A program made the position numbers and the translations under genes. Positions 24,586 to 33,793 of a stretch of 37,187 bases of DNA are shown here, in pieces. Under the pieces are notes generated by a model that did no database searches, was not told the origin of the DNA, and was given only the letters and a program-made list of their open reading frames with translations. How positions within the stretch are numbered: position 1 is the stretch's first letter; the number at the start of each line of letters is the position of its first letter. The stretch is from contig JACRKW010000173.1 of NCBI GenBank assembly GCA_016215215.1, positions 1-37,187 of the forward strand, in the 5' to 3' direction. Source of the stretch: Acidobacteriota bacterium (GTDB lineage Bacteria; Acidobacteriota; Terriglobia; Bryobacterales; Bryobacteraceae).

Positions 24586-27267
24586 TTACTCCTCCATCCC
24601 CCCTCGCCCCGTCGCTCCCGGGAACCGGAACACGGCGTTCAGAAACAGCACGTTCAGGCCATCCATCTGCGCCCGGAAGTTCGGGTCCACGGTGAAACCC
24701 ACCACGGCGCCGCGGCCCTCGTTGCGCGTCACCACCACGGGCTTGAAAGCCAGTTGCTTGCGGTTCTCTTCCCACACGTAACCCGACGCCAGGAGCCGGT
24801 CGGCCGATTCAAACACCACGGCGTTCAGACCCTTGTCGCGCTTCAGCGGCGCGTAGATGGTCCTGCCGCTCAACAAGACGTTGACCGTCTCCGGCAGGCC
24901 GCCGGTCACCCAGGTTTCGGGGTCCACCTTTGCACGCAAGAGGACACCCGCCACGGCGTCAGGCATCTCCACGTCCGCCTTGATCGCCTTTTCGTAGTCC
25001 TCTGACGAGGCCAGGATCTTGCCTGGGGGCGGTGGAGCGCCGGGCGCCGACGGTTTCGCGCTCTCCGCGGGCTTCGCGCCATCGCGCGCCTGCGCTTCCT
25101 GCTCCAGCCCCAGCAGGCCTACGGCCGGGCTCGACAGGTATCCCGAGGCGCCGCCGATTCCGATCAGCACGCCGCCATTGCGCACCCACGCCTTCACCCG
25201 CTCCACGGCGGCGGGCGCAACGGCCGCCGCGTATCCGCCCTCCGGCATGATCAGCACCTGGAACCGGTTCAGATCCGCCGTCGCGAGCGACGAGACGCGC
25301 ATCGCCGTCACCGGGTAGCCGTATTGCCTCTCCAGCACGAACCGCGTGTGCCCCGCCGACGTCGACGACACCGGCGTATCCCACAACATCGCCACCACCG
25401 GCCGCTTCACCGCAGCCACGTTGTTGCTGCCGAAGTTGATACCTTCTTCCACCCAACTCGCGTCGGTGGCAATCACCTCGGCGCCGCTGGCGGAGGCCGC
25501 CTTCGCCACGCGGTCGTGCACATCGGCGGCGTTCTGCTTCACCATCACAATCAGCGTCCCGCTCGGGTACTTCCGACCAGCCTGCGTGAACGGCTTTCCC
25601 GCCGACAGCAGTTTCACGCCGCTGCGCAGCGCGGCTGTGAGGAACCGCCCCGCAGCCTGCGTACCCCACGGCACGACGTAGGCTACCTGCGCCTTCCCGC
25701 CTACCGCGCCCTTCGGCGCGTACACTCCAGCCACCGCTTCGAACTCCCCTTGCGAAGGCTCGGTGGCGGCTACGCACTCCACGTTGTATAGCGCGGGCAG
25801 CGACCACGCCGTGACGTCGTAGATCTCGCTCGATAGCCCCTTCTTCCGCCGCCGCTCCTGCTCCTTCACGAAATCCGCCGCCATCGCCGTCTGCGCGTCC
25901 AGCAGCGTCCGCGCCAGCCTTTGTCTGGGCTGCGCCAGCGGAACGGAATAGGAACCGGCCGGGTACTGCTTGCCCGCGCTGGTGAACGCCGCTGTGGCCC
26001 GCCTCACCTCCACACCCTGTTCCACGAGCACATGCGCCAGCTTGTCCACCGCCGAGACATCGCCGCGCCGGGGCAGGATGTACTCCTTCACCGCGCCCTT
26101 TTGCCCCTCTTCCAGGGCAGTGACGTGATAGCCGCGGAACTCCTCCAGCAGCTTCTGGCGATTCGCCGCGGCGGTTTCGCACGTGGACATCGAAGCCACG
26201 AAGTGCTTCTGCACGCTCTCGCGGAACGTGTAGAGCGTTTCGTCGCTCCGCCGGACGACCAGACCCCGCACGCTCGCGTTTTCATACGTCATCCCCAGCC
26301 CGCCCAGGTACGATGGCCACGATCCGCCGTAGCCCGGGAAGAAGAGGTCGAACACCTCGCGCGTGAAGTACGGCCAGCCGAACTTGTCGAACCACTTCGC
26401 GTTGTTCCTGCCGAAGAGGCTCGCCCGCTCCACCTGCTCTTTGGTCATGTTGGGATTGTTGGGCGCCGGCCACGGCGCAAAGAAGTATGTTGAATCCGCG
26501 CCCATCTCGTGAATGTCGGCCACAGCCACCGGCAGCCACTCCAGCAAGTACTTCACACGCCCGCGGATTTCCGGCTGCGTGAGCGTGAACCAATCGCGGT
26601 TCAGGTCGAACAGGTAGTGGTTCGAGCGGCCGCCGGGCCAAGGTTCGGCGCGTTCAGCCGCCACAGGGCTCGGGTCCGGCTCCAGTCCTTCGTTTTGCCG
26701 GTAGCTCTGTACGAAGCGGTCCCGCCCGTCGGGGTTTTGCAGCGGATCGATGAGCACTACCGCGTTCTTGCGCACCGAGTCCACCAGCGCGTCACTCTGC
26801 GCCGCCAGCAAGTGATAGGCGCTCACCATCGCCGAATCCGGCCCCGAGATCTCGTTGCCGTGGATGGCGCAGATCAGCGCCACCACAGCCGGAGTCTCCG
26901 CGGCCAGTTTGCGCGCCTCAGCCTCCGTCGTCTTGCGCGGATCGGCCAGTTTCTTCTGCGCCGCCTTGATCTCCTCCAGCCGGCGCAGGTTCGCCTCGCT
27001 GCCCACGACGGCGTAGATCAGCTTGCGGCCCTCAAAGGTCTTGCCGTACTCGACGACCTTGATGCGCCCCGGCGCGGCGGCCTGCAACGCTTCGAAGTAC
27101 CGCAGGAACTCAGCGTGGGACGGGTGGCGGGTCCCCACCTCGTATCCCAGCACTTTCTCGATGGCGGGGATCGCCGGGTCGTACTTCGCCCCCGGCCAGA
27201 ACTCAAACTTCGCCTGCGCCGCCGCCGCGGGCGCCAGCAATAGGAGGAGAGCAATCACGCTGCGCAT
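24586..27267 (-). CDS. Exported M14-like zinc carboxypeptidase, large
   Basis: This is an 893-residue protein with a Sec signal (MRSVIALLLLLAPAAAAQA), taken to start at the ATG at 27267. The N-terminal third is an M14-type catalytic domain: zinc ligands H136 and E139 in AIHGNEISGPDSAM and H253 in ADIHEMGADST, with DPLQNPDGRDRF for substrate binding. The middle and C-terminal parts are of unclear function and include a segment resembling a class I glutamine amidotransferase-like fold (NRFQVLIMPEGGYAAAV). It is a paralogue of the product of the gene at 27556-30261, sharing most of its length. A short protein gene lies between the two. It is probably a secreted or periplasmic peptidase. Confidence 0.85.
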   Translation of the reverse strand: MRSVIALLLLLAPAAAAQAKFEFWPGAKYDPAIPAIEKVLGYEVGTRHPSHAEFLRYFEALQAAAPGRIKVVEYGKTFEGRKLIYAVVGSEANLRRLEEIKAAQKKLADPRKTTEAEARKLAAETPAVVALICAIHGNEISGPDSAMVSAYHLLAAQSDALVDSVRKNAVVLIDPLQNPDGRDRFVQSYRQNEGLEPDPSPVAAERAEPWPGGRSNHYLFDLNRDWFTLTQPEIRGRVKYLLEWLPVAVADIHEMGADSTYFFAPWPAPNNPNMTKEQVERASLFGRNNAKWFDKFGWPYFTREVFDLFFPGYGGSWPSYLGGLGMTYENASVRGLVVRRSDETLYTFRESVQKHFVASMSTCETAAANRQKLLEEFRGYHVTALEEGQKGAVKEYILPRRGDVSAVDKLAHVLVEQGVEVRRATAAFTSAGKQYPAGSYSVPLAQPRQRLARTLLDAQTAMAADFVKEQERRRKKGLSSEIYDVTAWSLPALYNVECVAATEPSQGEFEAVAGVYAPKGAVGGKAQVAYVVPWGTQAAGRFLTAALRSGVKLLSAGKPFTQAGRKYPSGTLIVMVKQNAADVHDRVAKAASASGAEVIATDASWVEEGINFGSNNVAAVKRPVVAMLWDTPVSSTSAGHTRFVLERQYGYPVTAMRVSSLATADLNRFQVLIMPEGGYAAAVAPAAVERVKAWVRNGGVLIGIGGASGYLSSPAVGLLGLEQEAQARDGAKPAESAKPSAPGAPPPPGKILASSEDYEKAIKADVEMPDAVAGVLLRAKVDPETWVTGGLPETVNVLLSGRTIYAPLKRDKGLNAVVFESADRLLASGYVWEENRKQLAFKPVVVTRNEGRGAVVGFTVDPNFRAQMDGLNVLFLNAVFRFPGATGRGGMEE

Positions 27268-27320
27268 GTGAGGCAGTATACGCCCTGCTTCGACTGGCCG
27301 CCTTACATAGGAGAGGAAGC

Positions 27321-27533
27321 TCAACCCCGATCGAGTTTGACGATCTCCACGATCTTCTGTACCCCTCCGACGTCATAATCCTCACCGTAGAGGGTCCTGC
27401 GGAGTTGCTCCATCGCCTGCAGGCGCTCCACTGGTGATCGAGACAGCCAGTAGGCGAGCGCGTCGTCCGGATCAGTCAGTCGCGCAACGCTGATTTTGCT
27501 GCGGTCGACCCGGTCTGTCTCCGGCGTATCCAT
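27321..27533 (-). CDS. Small protein of the antitoxin-like 'YWLSRSPVERL' type
   Basis: This 70-residue protein has the pattern DDALAYWLSRSPVERLQAME then LRRTLYGEDYD, which I recall from short proteins that precede nucleotidyltransferase-like partners. The association is a memory, not a check. No such partner follows here; the next gene is the M14-like peptidase. TAAGAT stands exactly six bases before the ATG, with AGGAG only one base before it, so a leaderless start is possible. It also lies just 22 bases downstream of the second M14-like gene and may simply be co-transcribed. Confidence 0.5.
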   Translation of the reverse strand: MDTPETDRVDRSKISVARLTDPDDALAYWLSRSPVERLQAMEQLRRTLYGEDYDVGGVQKIVEIVKLDRG

Positions 27534-27555
27534 GCTCCTATCTTAGCCTCGCACC

Positions 27556-30261
27556 CTACTCCTCCATCCCCCCGCGCGCGGCCGCACCCGGGAAGCGGAA
27601 CACGGCGTTCAGGAACACCACGTTCAGCCCGTCCATGTACGCCCGGAAGTTCGGGTCCGCGGTGAACGCCACCACAGCCCCGCGCCCCTCGTTCTGCACA
27701 GCCACGAACGGTTTGAACGCCAACTGCTTCCTGTTTTCCTCCCACAGGTAGCCGGACTGCACCAGTTCCTCCGCGCCGGCGTACACAATCGCGTTCACGC
27801 CCCGGTCGCGCTTCAGCGGCGAGAAGATATTCCGTCCGTCCACCAGCACGTTCACCGTCTCAGGCAGCCCGGCGGTGACCCACGTCTCCGGATCCACTTT
27901 GGCTTTCACCAGCACGCCGGCGACATTGTCCGGCAGTTCGGTATCAGCCTGGACGGCTTTGTCGAAGTCCTCCTGCTTGGCCAGGATCTTCCCCGGCGCC
28001 GGCGCAGCCGGACCGGCGGGCGCAGCAGCCGGTTTGGCCGCCTCGGCGGGTTTGGCGCCATCCCGCGCCAGCCCCTCCTGTTGCATCGCCAACACTCCCA
28101 CGGCGGCGCTCGACAGGAACGGCACCGCGCCCCCGATTCCGATCAGCACTCCACCGTTCCTCACCCACGTTCGCAGCCGATCCACCACTGGGGCGGGAAT
28201 CGCGTTCGCATACCCCGCGCCGCCCATGCCCCCGGCATCCGGCATGATCAGCACCTGGAACTTGCTCAAGTCCGCCATCATCAGCGACGACGCCCGCAGC
28301 ACCGTCACCGGATAGCCATACTGCCGTTCCAGCACAAACCGGGTCTGCCCGGCGGAGATCGACGACGTGGGCGCGTCCCACAGCATCGCCACGCCCGGTT
28401 TCTTCAGCGCGGTGACGTTGTTGCTGCCGAAGTTGATGCCCTCTTCCACCCAACTCGTGTTCGCCGCTACCACCTCGGCGCCGCTTGAAGCCGCGGCCTT
28501 GCCCACCAGGTCGTGCACCGAGGCCCGGTTCTGCTTCACCATCAGAATCAGCGTGCCCGACGGGTACTTGCGGCCGCCCTGCGTGAATGGCTTGTTGGCC
28601 GAAAGCACCTTCAGATCCGCGCGCAGCGCCGCAGTCAGGAACCTGCCCGCCGCCTGCGTACCCCACGGCACAACATAGGCGACTTCCGCCTTGCCGCTGA
28701 CGGCGCCTTTCGGCGCATAGGGACCGGTCACGGCCTCAAAGCTCCCCTGCGATACTTCCGCCGCGCCGACGCACTCCACGTTGAACACCAGCGGCAGCGC
28801 CCATCCTGTCACGTCGTAGATCTCCGCCTGCAGTTTCTTCTTCCGCCGCCGCTCCTGTTCCTTCACGAAGTCCGGCTCCATCGCCACCTGCGCATCGAGC
28901 AACGACCGGATGAACCGCTTCCTCGGCTGCGCCAGCGCGACCGTGTACGAGCCGGCCGGGTACTCCTTGCCGCCGTTCTTGAACGCCGCCTTGGCCTGCT
29001 TCACCTCGATGGTGTGCTCGGCCAGGATGTGCGCCAATTTGTCCACCGCACCCGTGTCGCCGCGCCGCGGCAGGATGTACTCCTTCACGGCCTCCTTCTG
29101 GCCTTCCTCGATCGCGGTCGCCTGGTACCTGTAGAAGCTCTCCAGGAGTTTCTCCCGGTACTTCATCGCCGTCTCGCACGTCGCCACCGACGCCACGAAG
29201 TGTTTCTTTACGCTCTCCTCAAACGTGTACAGCGACTCGTCGCTGCGGCGCACGACCAGCCCGCGCACGCTGGCGTTTTCGTAAGTCATGCCCATGCCGC
29301 CGTAGAACCACGGCCAACTCGCCCCGTAGCCCGGATAGAACTCGTCGAACACCTCGCGCGTGAAGTACGGCCAGCCGAACTTGTCGAACCACTTCGCGTC
29401 GTTCTGCCCGAACCACGCCATCTGCTCCTTTTGATCCTGCGTCAGATGAGGGTTGTAGGGCAGCGAGCCGGGCGTAAAGAAGTACGTCGAGTTCGATCCC
29501 ATCTCGTGCAGATCCACATGCACCAGCGGCAGCCACTCCCGGAGGTACCGCACACGCCCCACCGTCTCCGGCTGTGTCATCACGTGCCAGTCGCGGTTCA
29601 TGTCGAACAGGTAATGGTTCGACCGGCCGCCGGGCCACGGCTCCGCCCGCTCTGCCGCCTGCGGATGCTCGTCCGGCTCCAGCCCTTCATTCACCCGGAA
29701 GTTGTGGACGAACCGCTCCCGCCCATCCGGGTTCTGCAACGGATCGATCAACACCACCACGTTTTTCAGCACGCCGTCGATCATCGCGTCGCCTTTGGAC
29801 GCGAGCAAGTGGTAGGCCGTCATCATGGCCGCGTCTGGCGACGAGATCTCGTTGCCGTGCACGCCGTAACTCATCGCCAGGATCGCCGGCATCCCGGCTG
29901 CCGCCTTTTTGGCCTCCGCCGCCGGGGTCCGGCGCGGATCGGCATACTTCACCTGCGCCGCCTTGATCTCTCCCAACCGCCGTATGTTCGCTTCGCTGGC
30001 GATCACCGCGTAGATCAGCTTGCGCCCTTCCCAGGTCTTGCCATACTCGAAGACTTTCATGCGCCCCGGCGCGGCCGCCGCCAGCGTCTCGAAGTACTTC
30101 ACAATGTCCAGGTGCGTCGCGTGCTTAGTGCCCGCGGCGTACCCCAGTGTCTTTTCCACCGTGGGAATCGACGCGTCGTACTGCGCCCCCGGCCAGTATT
30201 CGAACTTCTGCGCCGCAGCCGCCAGCGCGAATACGATAAGGCAAGCCTGAAGTCTTTTCAT
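27556..30261 (-). CDS. Exported M14-like zinc carboxypeptidase, large (paralogue)
   Basis: This is a 901-residue protein with a Sec signal (MKRLQACLIVFALAAAAQ) from the ATG at 30261. The M14-like catalytic segments are intact: GVHGNEISSPDAAM for two zinc ligands, VDLHEMGSNST for the third and DPLQNPDGRERF for substrate binding. The rest follows the downstream paralogue nearly domain for domain, including AFRFPGA-type C-terminal sequence and the ILMVKQN region. The gene duplication is evident at protein level; the intervening 70-codon gene separates the copies. It is divergent from lipA, about 155 bases away. Substrate unknown. Confidence 0.85.
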   Translation of the reverse strand: MKRLQACLIVFALAAAAQKFEYWPGAQYDASIPTVEKTLGYAAGTKHATHLDIVKYFETLAAAAPGRMKVFEYGKTWEGRKLIYAVIASEANIRRLGEIKAAQVKYADPRRTPAAEAKKAAAGMPAILAMSYGVHGNEISSPDAAMMTAYHLLASKGDAMIDGVLKNVVVLIDPLQNPDGRERFVHNFRVNEGLEPDEHPQAAERAEPWPGGRSNHYLFDMNRDWHVMTQPETVGRVRYLREWLPLVHVDLHEMGSNSTYFFTPGSLPYNPHLTQDQKEQMAWFGQNDAKWFDKFGWPYFTREVFDEFYPGYGASWPWFYGGMGMTYENASVRGLVVRRSDESLYTFEESVKKHFVASVATCETAMKYREKLLESFYRYQATAIEEGQKEAVKEYILPRRGDTGAVDKLAHILAEHTIEVKQAKAAFKNGGKEYPAGSYTVALAQPRKRFIRSLLDAQVAMEPDFVKEQERRRKKKLQAEIYDVTGWALPLVFNVECVGAAEVSQGSFEAVTGPYAPKGAVSGKAEVAYVVPWGTQAAGRFLTAALRADLKVLSANKPFTQGGRKYPSGTLILMVKQNRASVHDLVGKAAASSGAEVVAANTSWVEEGINFGSNNVTALKKPGVAMLWDAPTSSISAGQTRFVLERQYGYPVTVLRASSLMMADLSKFQVLIMPDAGGMGGAGYANAIPAPVVDRLRTWVRNGGVLIGIGGAVPFLSSAAVGVLAMQQEGLARDGAKPAEAAKPAAAPAGPAAPAPGKILAKQEDFDKAVQADTELPDNVAGVLVKAKVDPETWVTAGLPETVNVLVDGRNIFSPLKRDRGVNAIVYAGAEELVQSGYLWEENRKQLAFKPFVAVQNEGRGAVVAFTADPNFRAYMDGLNVVFLNAVFRFPGAAARGGMEE

Positions 30262-30417
30262 ACCGTCCCAGGATACTGAACCAGCGCCACCGGCGGCCGA
30301 ACCGGGCCGCCGCACCTTCGCTGCCGAATACGGGCAGCGTATCCTCGACGGGGTCGATTTCGCCCGTTCTTCGGGCACTGTCGTAACCCCGCTACGGCGC
30401 GAGGGGACGCAACGGGT

Positions 30418-31314
30418 ATGATCGGACTAGACGTGCTGGTCACCATCCAATCAAGCGAATCAAGACCGCGGCGGCCTCAGTGGCTCAAAGCGCCGGCGCC
30501 GGTAGGCGAGAACTACCGGGAGCTGAAAGGCCTGGTGGAGCGGCTGAAACTGCACACGGTGTGCGAATCGGCGGCCTGCCCGAACGTGGGGGAGTGCTGG
30601 AATCACGGCACGGCGACCTTCATGATTCTGGGCAACTTTTGCACCAGGCGCTGCGGCTTCTGCGCCGTGCAGAAGGGCGAGCCGCTGGAGGTGGACCGGG
30701 ACGAGCCGGCGCGGGTGGCCGAGGCCTGCCAGGCGCTGGGACTGAGGCACGCCGTGATCACCAGCGTGAACCGGGACGACCAGAAGGACGGCGGCGCATC
30801 GTTATTTGTCTCGACGATCCGGGCGATTCGCGAGCGCATACCGCACTGCAAGGTCGAGGTGCTGATCCCGGACTTCCAGGGCTCGCGGGAGGCGCTAGAG
30901 GCCGTAATGGAGGCCGGGCCCGACGTGCTAAACCACAATATCGAGACCGTCCCGCGGCTATACCGGCAGGTGCGGATCGGGGCGCGCTACGAGCGGTCTC
31001 TGGAGCTGCTGGCGCAGGCCAAGGAACTGCGGCCGGAGATTCCGGCTAAATCCGGGCTGATGGTGGGACTGGGCGAAACCAACGAGGAAGTAGTGGAGAC
31101 GCTGGCCGACATGCGGCGGCACGGCGTAGAGATCGCCACCGTCGGCCAGTACCTGCGGCCAACGCCACAGCATCTGCCCGTGTTGAGATACGTGACGCCG
31201 GATGAGTTCGCCGGTTACCGGCGGGCGGGGCTGGAGATGGGCTTCCGGCACGTGGAGTCAGGCCCTCTGGTGCGTAGCAGTTACCACGCTGGGGAGGCGC
31301 TGGAATCGAAATGA
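30418..31314 (+). CDS. lipA: Lipoyl synthase (radical SAM)
   Basis: This 298-residue enzyme inserts two sulfurs into octanoyl groups on E2 or GcvH proteins. It binds two Fe4S4 clusters. The auxiliary cluster cysteines are C49, C54 and C60 in VCESAACPNVGEC, and the radical SAM cysteines are C75, C79 and C82 in FCTRRCGFC. The C-terminal RSSYHAGE provides the auxiliary-cluster serine. All ligands are intact. The exact start is uncertain; in-frame GTG codons lie a few residues later. Its stop overlaps the MBL gene (ATGA). No lipB is nearby. Confidence 0.95.
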   Translation: MIGLDVLVTIQSSESRPRRPQWLKAPAPVGENYRELKGLVERLKLHTVCESAACPNVGECWNHGTATFMILGNFCTRRCGFCAVQKGEPLEVDRDEPARVAEACQALGLRHAVITSVNRDDQKDGGASLFVSTIRAIRERIPHCKVEVLIPDFQGSREALEAVMEAGPDVLNHNIETVPRLYRQVRIGARYERSLELLAQAKELRPEIPAKSGLMVGLGETNEEVVETLADMRRHGVEIATVGQYLRPTPQHLPVLRYVTPDEFAGYRRAGLEMGFRHVESGPLVRSSYHAGEALESK

Positions 31315-32231
31315 CTCCGGAACTGTTGGACGGAGGCGTGTGGCGGATTCCGCTGACGATGAGCTTCGGGCCGCCGTACATCAACGTGTACCTGTCGCCG
31401 TGCCCGGAAGGGTGGATGCTGATCGACGCCGGAATGCCCACCGCGCAGGCCTTCGACGAACTGGCCTCGGCGCTGGCCGAGATCGGTGTGGAGCCGTCGG
31501 GCTTGCGGCACATTGTGGCCACCCACCTCCATCCGGACCACTGCGGGCTGGCGCCGCGGCTGCGCGACTTGAGCGGAGCGAAGATCTGGATGCACCGCGC
31601 CGACGCGGACCTGCTGCTGAAACTGAAGAGCACGCGCGAGTCGCAGGAGATCCTCGCCAAGGCGATGGAAGAGGCCCAAACGCCGCAGGCGCTGCGAGGG
31701 CCGGTATTGGCGACGTATGAGAAGCTGCTGGCGGCCTTTCCAGCGCTGAGCCCGGACGCTTACTTGGAGGACGGGCTGGAGTTGGAAAGCTGGCTGGGTC
31801 CGCTGCGGGTGCTGCACACGCCCGGCCACGCGCCAGGCCACTGCTGCCTTTGGGCCGCCCAGTTCGGATACCTCTTCTCGGGCGATCACGTGATTGAGGA
31901 GATTTCGCCGCATATCGGCTGGCTGCCCGGCGAGGACGCCCTGGGGTCCTACCTGGATTCGCTGGACCGGCTGGATGCGTTGGAGGTGGAGAAGATCCTG
32001 CCGTCGCACGGCGTTCCGTTCGAGAGCCTGCGGGAGTGGACGGCGCGGGCCCGGGAGCACCACGCGGGGCGCGCCGCCGAGATTCTGCGGCTCCAGCAGG
32101 ACGGCGCCGATTGCGTCGACGACATCATCCGGCGTCTGTGGCCGCGGGAACTGCGCCCGCTGGACTACAAGTTGGCGCTGACCGAAGTCCTTGCGCACCT
32201 GGAACACATCCGCCGCCGGGTGCGTACTTGA
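31311..32231 (+). CDS. Metallo-beta-lactamase-fold hydrolase
   Basis: This 306-residue cytosolic protein has the MBL metal motif THLHPDHCGL (H72, H74, D76, H77), with later ligands in HTPGHAPGHCC and FSGDHV, and LPSHG near the C-terminus. The fold hydrolyses thioesters, phosphoesters or lactones; the substrate cannot be read from sequence. The C-terminal ~60 residues are helical and charged, as in longer MBL hydrolases with a winged-helix-like tail. It is translationally coupled to lipA by a 4-base overlap, which might point to a role near lipoate metabolism, but that is inference. Confidence 0.88.
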   Translation: MTPELLDGGVWRIPLTMSFGPPYINVYLSPCPEGWMLIDAGMPTAQAFDELASALAEIGVEPSGLRHIVATHLHPDHCGLAPRLRDLSGAKIWMHRADADLLLKLKSTRESQEILAKAMEEAQTPQALRGPVLATYEKLLAAFPALSPDAYLEDGLELESWLGPLRVLHTPGHAPGHCCLWAAQFGYLFSGDHVIEEISPHIGWLPGEDALGSYLDSLDRLDALEVEKILPSHGVPFESLREWTARAREHHAGRAAEILRLQQDGADCVDDIIRRLWPRELRPLDYKLALTEVLAHLEHIRRRVRT

Positions 32232-32250
32232 TTGCAGGAGTGGAGACCCG

Positions 32251-32442
32251 ATGGTGAAGTTCCTGCTGTTCTGCATCCTGTGCGTGTTGTGCTGGCCGTG
32301 CGCGCTGATCGCGTTGCTGCTGTACCCGCTCATCTGGGTGCTGTTGCTGCCGTTCCGGCTCGTGGGGGTGGTGGTGGGCGGAGCGTTCAGCCTGATCGGG
32401 GCGATTTTCAGCCTGCCGGCGCGGCTGGTGCGAGCCATCTAG
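32251..32442 (+). CDS. Tiny hydrophobic membrane protein
   Basis: This 63-residue protein begins at the ATG at 32251 after GGAG-type ribosome sites. It is almost entirely hydrophobic, with two or three membrane segments (LLFCILCVLCWPCALIALLL, VLLLPFRLVGVVVGGAFSL). There are several cysteines at the N-terminal end and a basic C-terminus. I do not recognise a family and no function can be stated. It lies about 20 bases after the MBL gene. Confidence 0.6.
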   Translation: MVKFLLFCILCVLCWPCALIALLLYPLIWVLLLPFRLVGVVVGGAFSLIGAIFSLPARLVRAI

Positions 32443-32497
32443 CCGGGCGGTACCCAGGCCGCGGGATGTGATATGGTCCCTCTTGAGAGAGGTGATC

Positions 32498-33787
32498 ATG
32501 ATGAATCCGCTATCCCGCCGCCATTTCTTCCAGGGTGCGTCGGTGGCCCTTTCGGCCACCCGAGTGATGGGCGCCAATGACCGCATCAACATGGGTGTTA
32601 TCGGCCTGGGCGGCAGGGGGAGCTCGCATGTGGGCACTTACCTGCGCATCCCCGAGGCGCGCATCACCGCACTTTGCGATGTGAACCAGGCCGCGCTGGA
32701 GCGGAACCAGGCGCAGGTCGTCAAGTCCAGCGGCAGCAAGGCGGCCGAATACGCCGACATGCGGCAGTTGTTCGCCGACAAGAACGTGGATGCTGTGTCG
32801 ATGGCGACGCCGAACCACTGGCACGCGCTCGGCACCATCTGGGCGTGCGAGGCGGGCAAGGACGTCTACTGCGAGAAGCCGGCCAGCTACAACATCCACG
32901 AGGCCTACCGCGTGGTGGACGTGGCGCGCAAGACCAAGCGCATGGTGCAGATCGGCTCACAGAGCCGCAGCACGCCGCACAAGATCAAGGCCATGCAGTT
33001 GCTCAAGGACGGCGTGATCGGCGAGGTCTACATGGCCAAGGGCCTGTGTTTCAAGCGCCGCAGAAGCATCGGCAAAGCGCCGGTGGAGCCGGTGCCGCCG
33101 GGCGTGAACTGGGACCTCTTCCTCGGTCCGGCGCCGATGCGTGGTTTCACCAAGCTCCGTTTCGCCTACAACTGGCACTGGTTCTGGGACACCGGCAACG
33201 GCGACATCGGCAACCAGGGCATCCACGAAATGGACGTCTGCCGCTGGGCGATGGGCGACATCGGCCTGCCAAAGACCATCTCCTCCACGGGCGGCAAGTT
33301 CGTCTACGATGACGACCAGGAGACCCCGAACACGCAGATGGCCACCTTCGGCTATGGCGCGAAGGAGATCATGTTCGAGGTGCGCGGATTGCTGACCGGC
33401 CCGGAAGGCGGACAGCCTGTGGGTACCTACCCGGTGGGCAACCTGGTCTACGGCAGCGACGGTTGGATGTGGGTGGACGGCGCCGGCTTCCAGGTGTACA
33501 AGGGCGAAAAGAGCGAAAAGATCATGGACGAGAAGGGTGAGCGCGGCGGCGACGGCACGCGCGCCCACATGTCGAACTTCCTGGCCGCCTGCCGTAGCCG
33601 CAACTACAAAGACCTGACCGCCGAGGTAGAGATCGGCGCAACGTCCGTCATCCTGGTCCACATGGCCAACATCAGCTACCGCGTGGGCCGTACGCTGACC
33701 TGGGATCCGGCCAAGCGGTTGTTCGCCGGCGACGCCGAGGCCAACAAGCTGATCACCCGCGACTACCGCAAGCCCTACGTGGTGTAA
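32498..33787 (+). CDS. Gfo/Idh/MocA family oxidoreductase, Tat-exported
   Basis: This is a 429-residue protein taken from the ATG at 32498 (a second ATG follows directly), after AGAGAGGTG. A twin-arginine signal (SRRHFFQGASVALSATRV) precedes a Rossmann NAD-binding motif (MGVIGLGGRGSSHV) and the family signature with catalytic-region lysine (DVYCEKPASYN). The C-terminal half is the alpha/beta domain (GNGDIGNQGIHEMDVCRW). It is not GH109-like: the YPTH motif is absent. It is likely an NAD-dependent enzyme on a sugar or inositol-type substrate in the periplasm, exported with its cofactor folded. Confidence 0.88.
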   Translation: MMNPLSRRHFFQGASVALSATRVMGANDRINMGVIGLGGRGSSHVGTYLRIPEARITALCDVNQAALERNQAQVVKSSGSKAAEYADMRQLFADKNVDAVSMATPNHWHALGTIWACEAGKDVYCEKPASYNIHEAYRVVDVARKTKRMVQIGSQSRSTPHKIKAMQLLKDGVIGEVYMAKGLCFKRRRSIGKAPVEPVPPGVNWDLFLGPAPMRGFTKLRFAYNWHWFWDTGNGDIGNQGIHEMDVCRWAMGDIGLPKTISSTGGKFVYDDDQETPNTQMATFGYGAKEIMFEVRGLLTGPEGGQPVGTYPVGNLVYGSDGWMWVDGAGFQVYKGEKSEKIMDEKGERGGDGTRAHMSNFLAACRSRNYKDLTAEVEIGATSVILVHMANISYRVGRTLTWDPAKRLFAGDAEANKLITRDYRKPYVV

Positions 33788-33793
33788 CCGGCC

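Noticed and set aside
28513-30279. 588-codon ORF on the plus strand
   Set aside because: It is antisense to the M14-like peptidase gene and its translation is Arg/His/Pro-rich with no domain. The minus-strand frame has a signal peptide and catalytic motifs.
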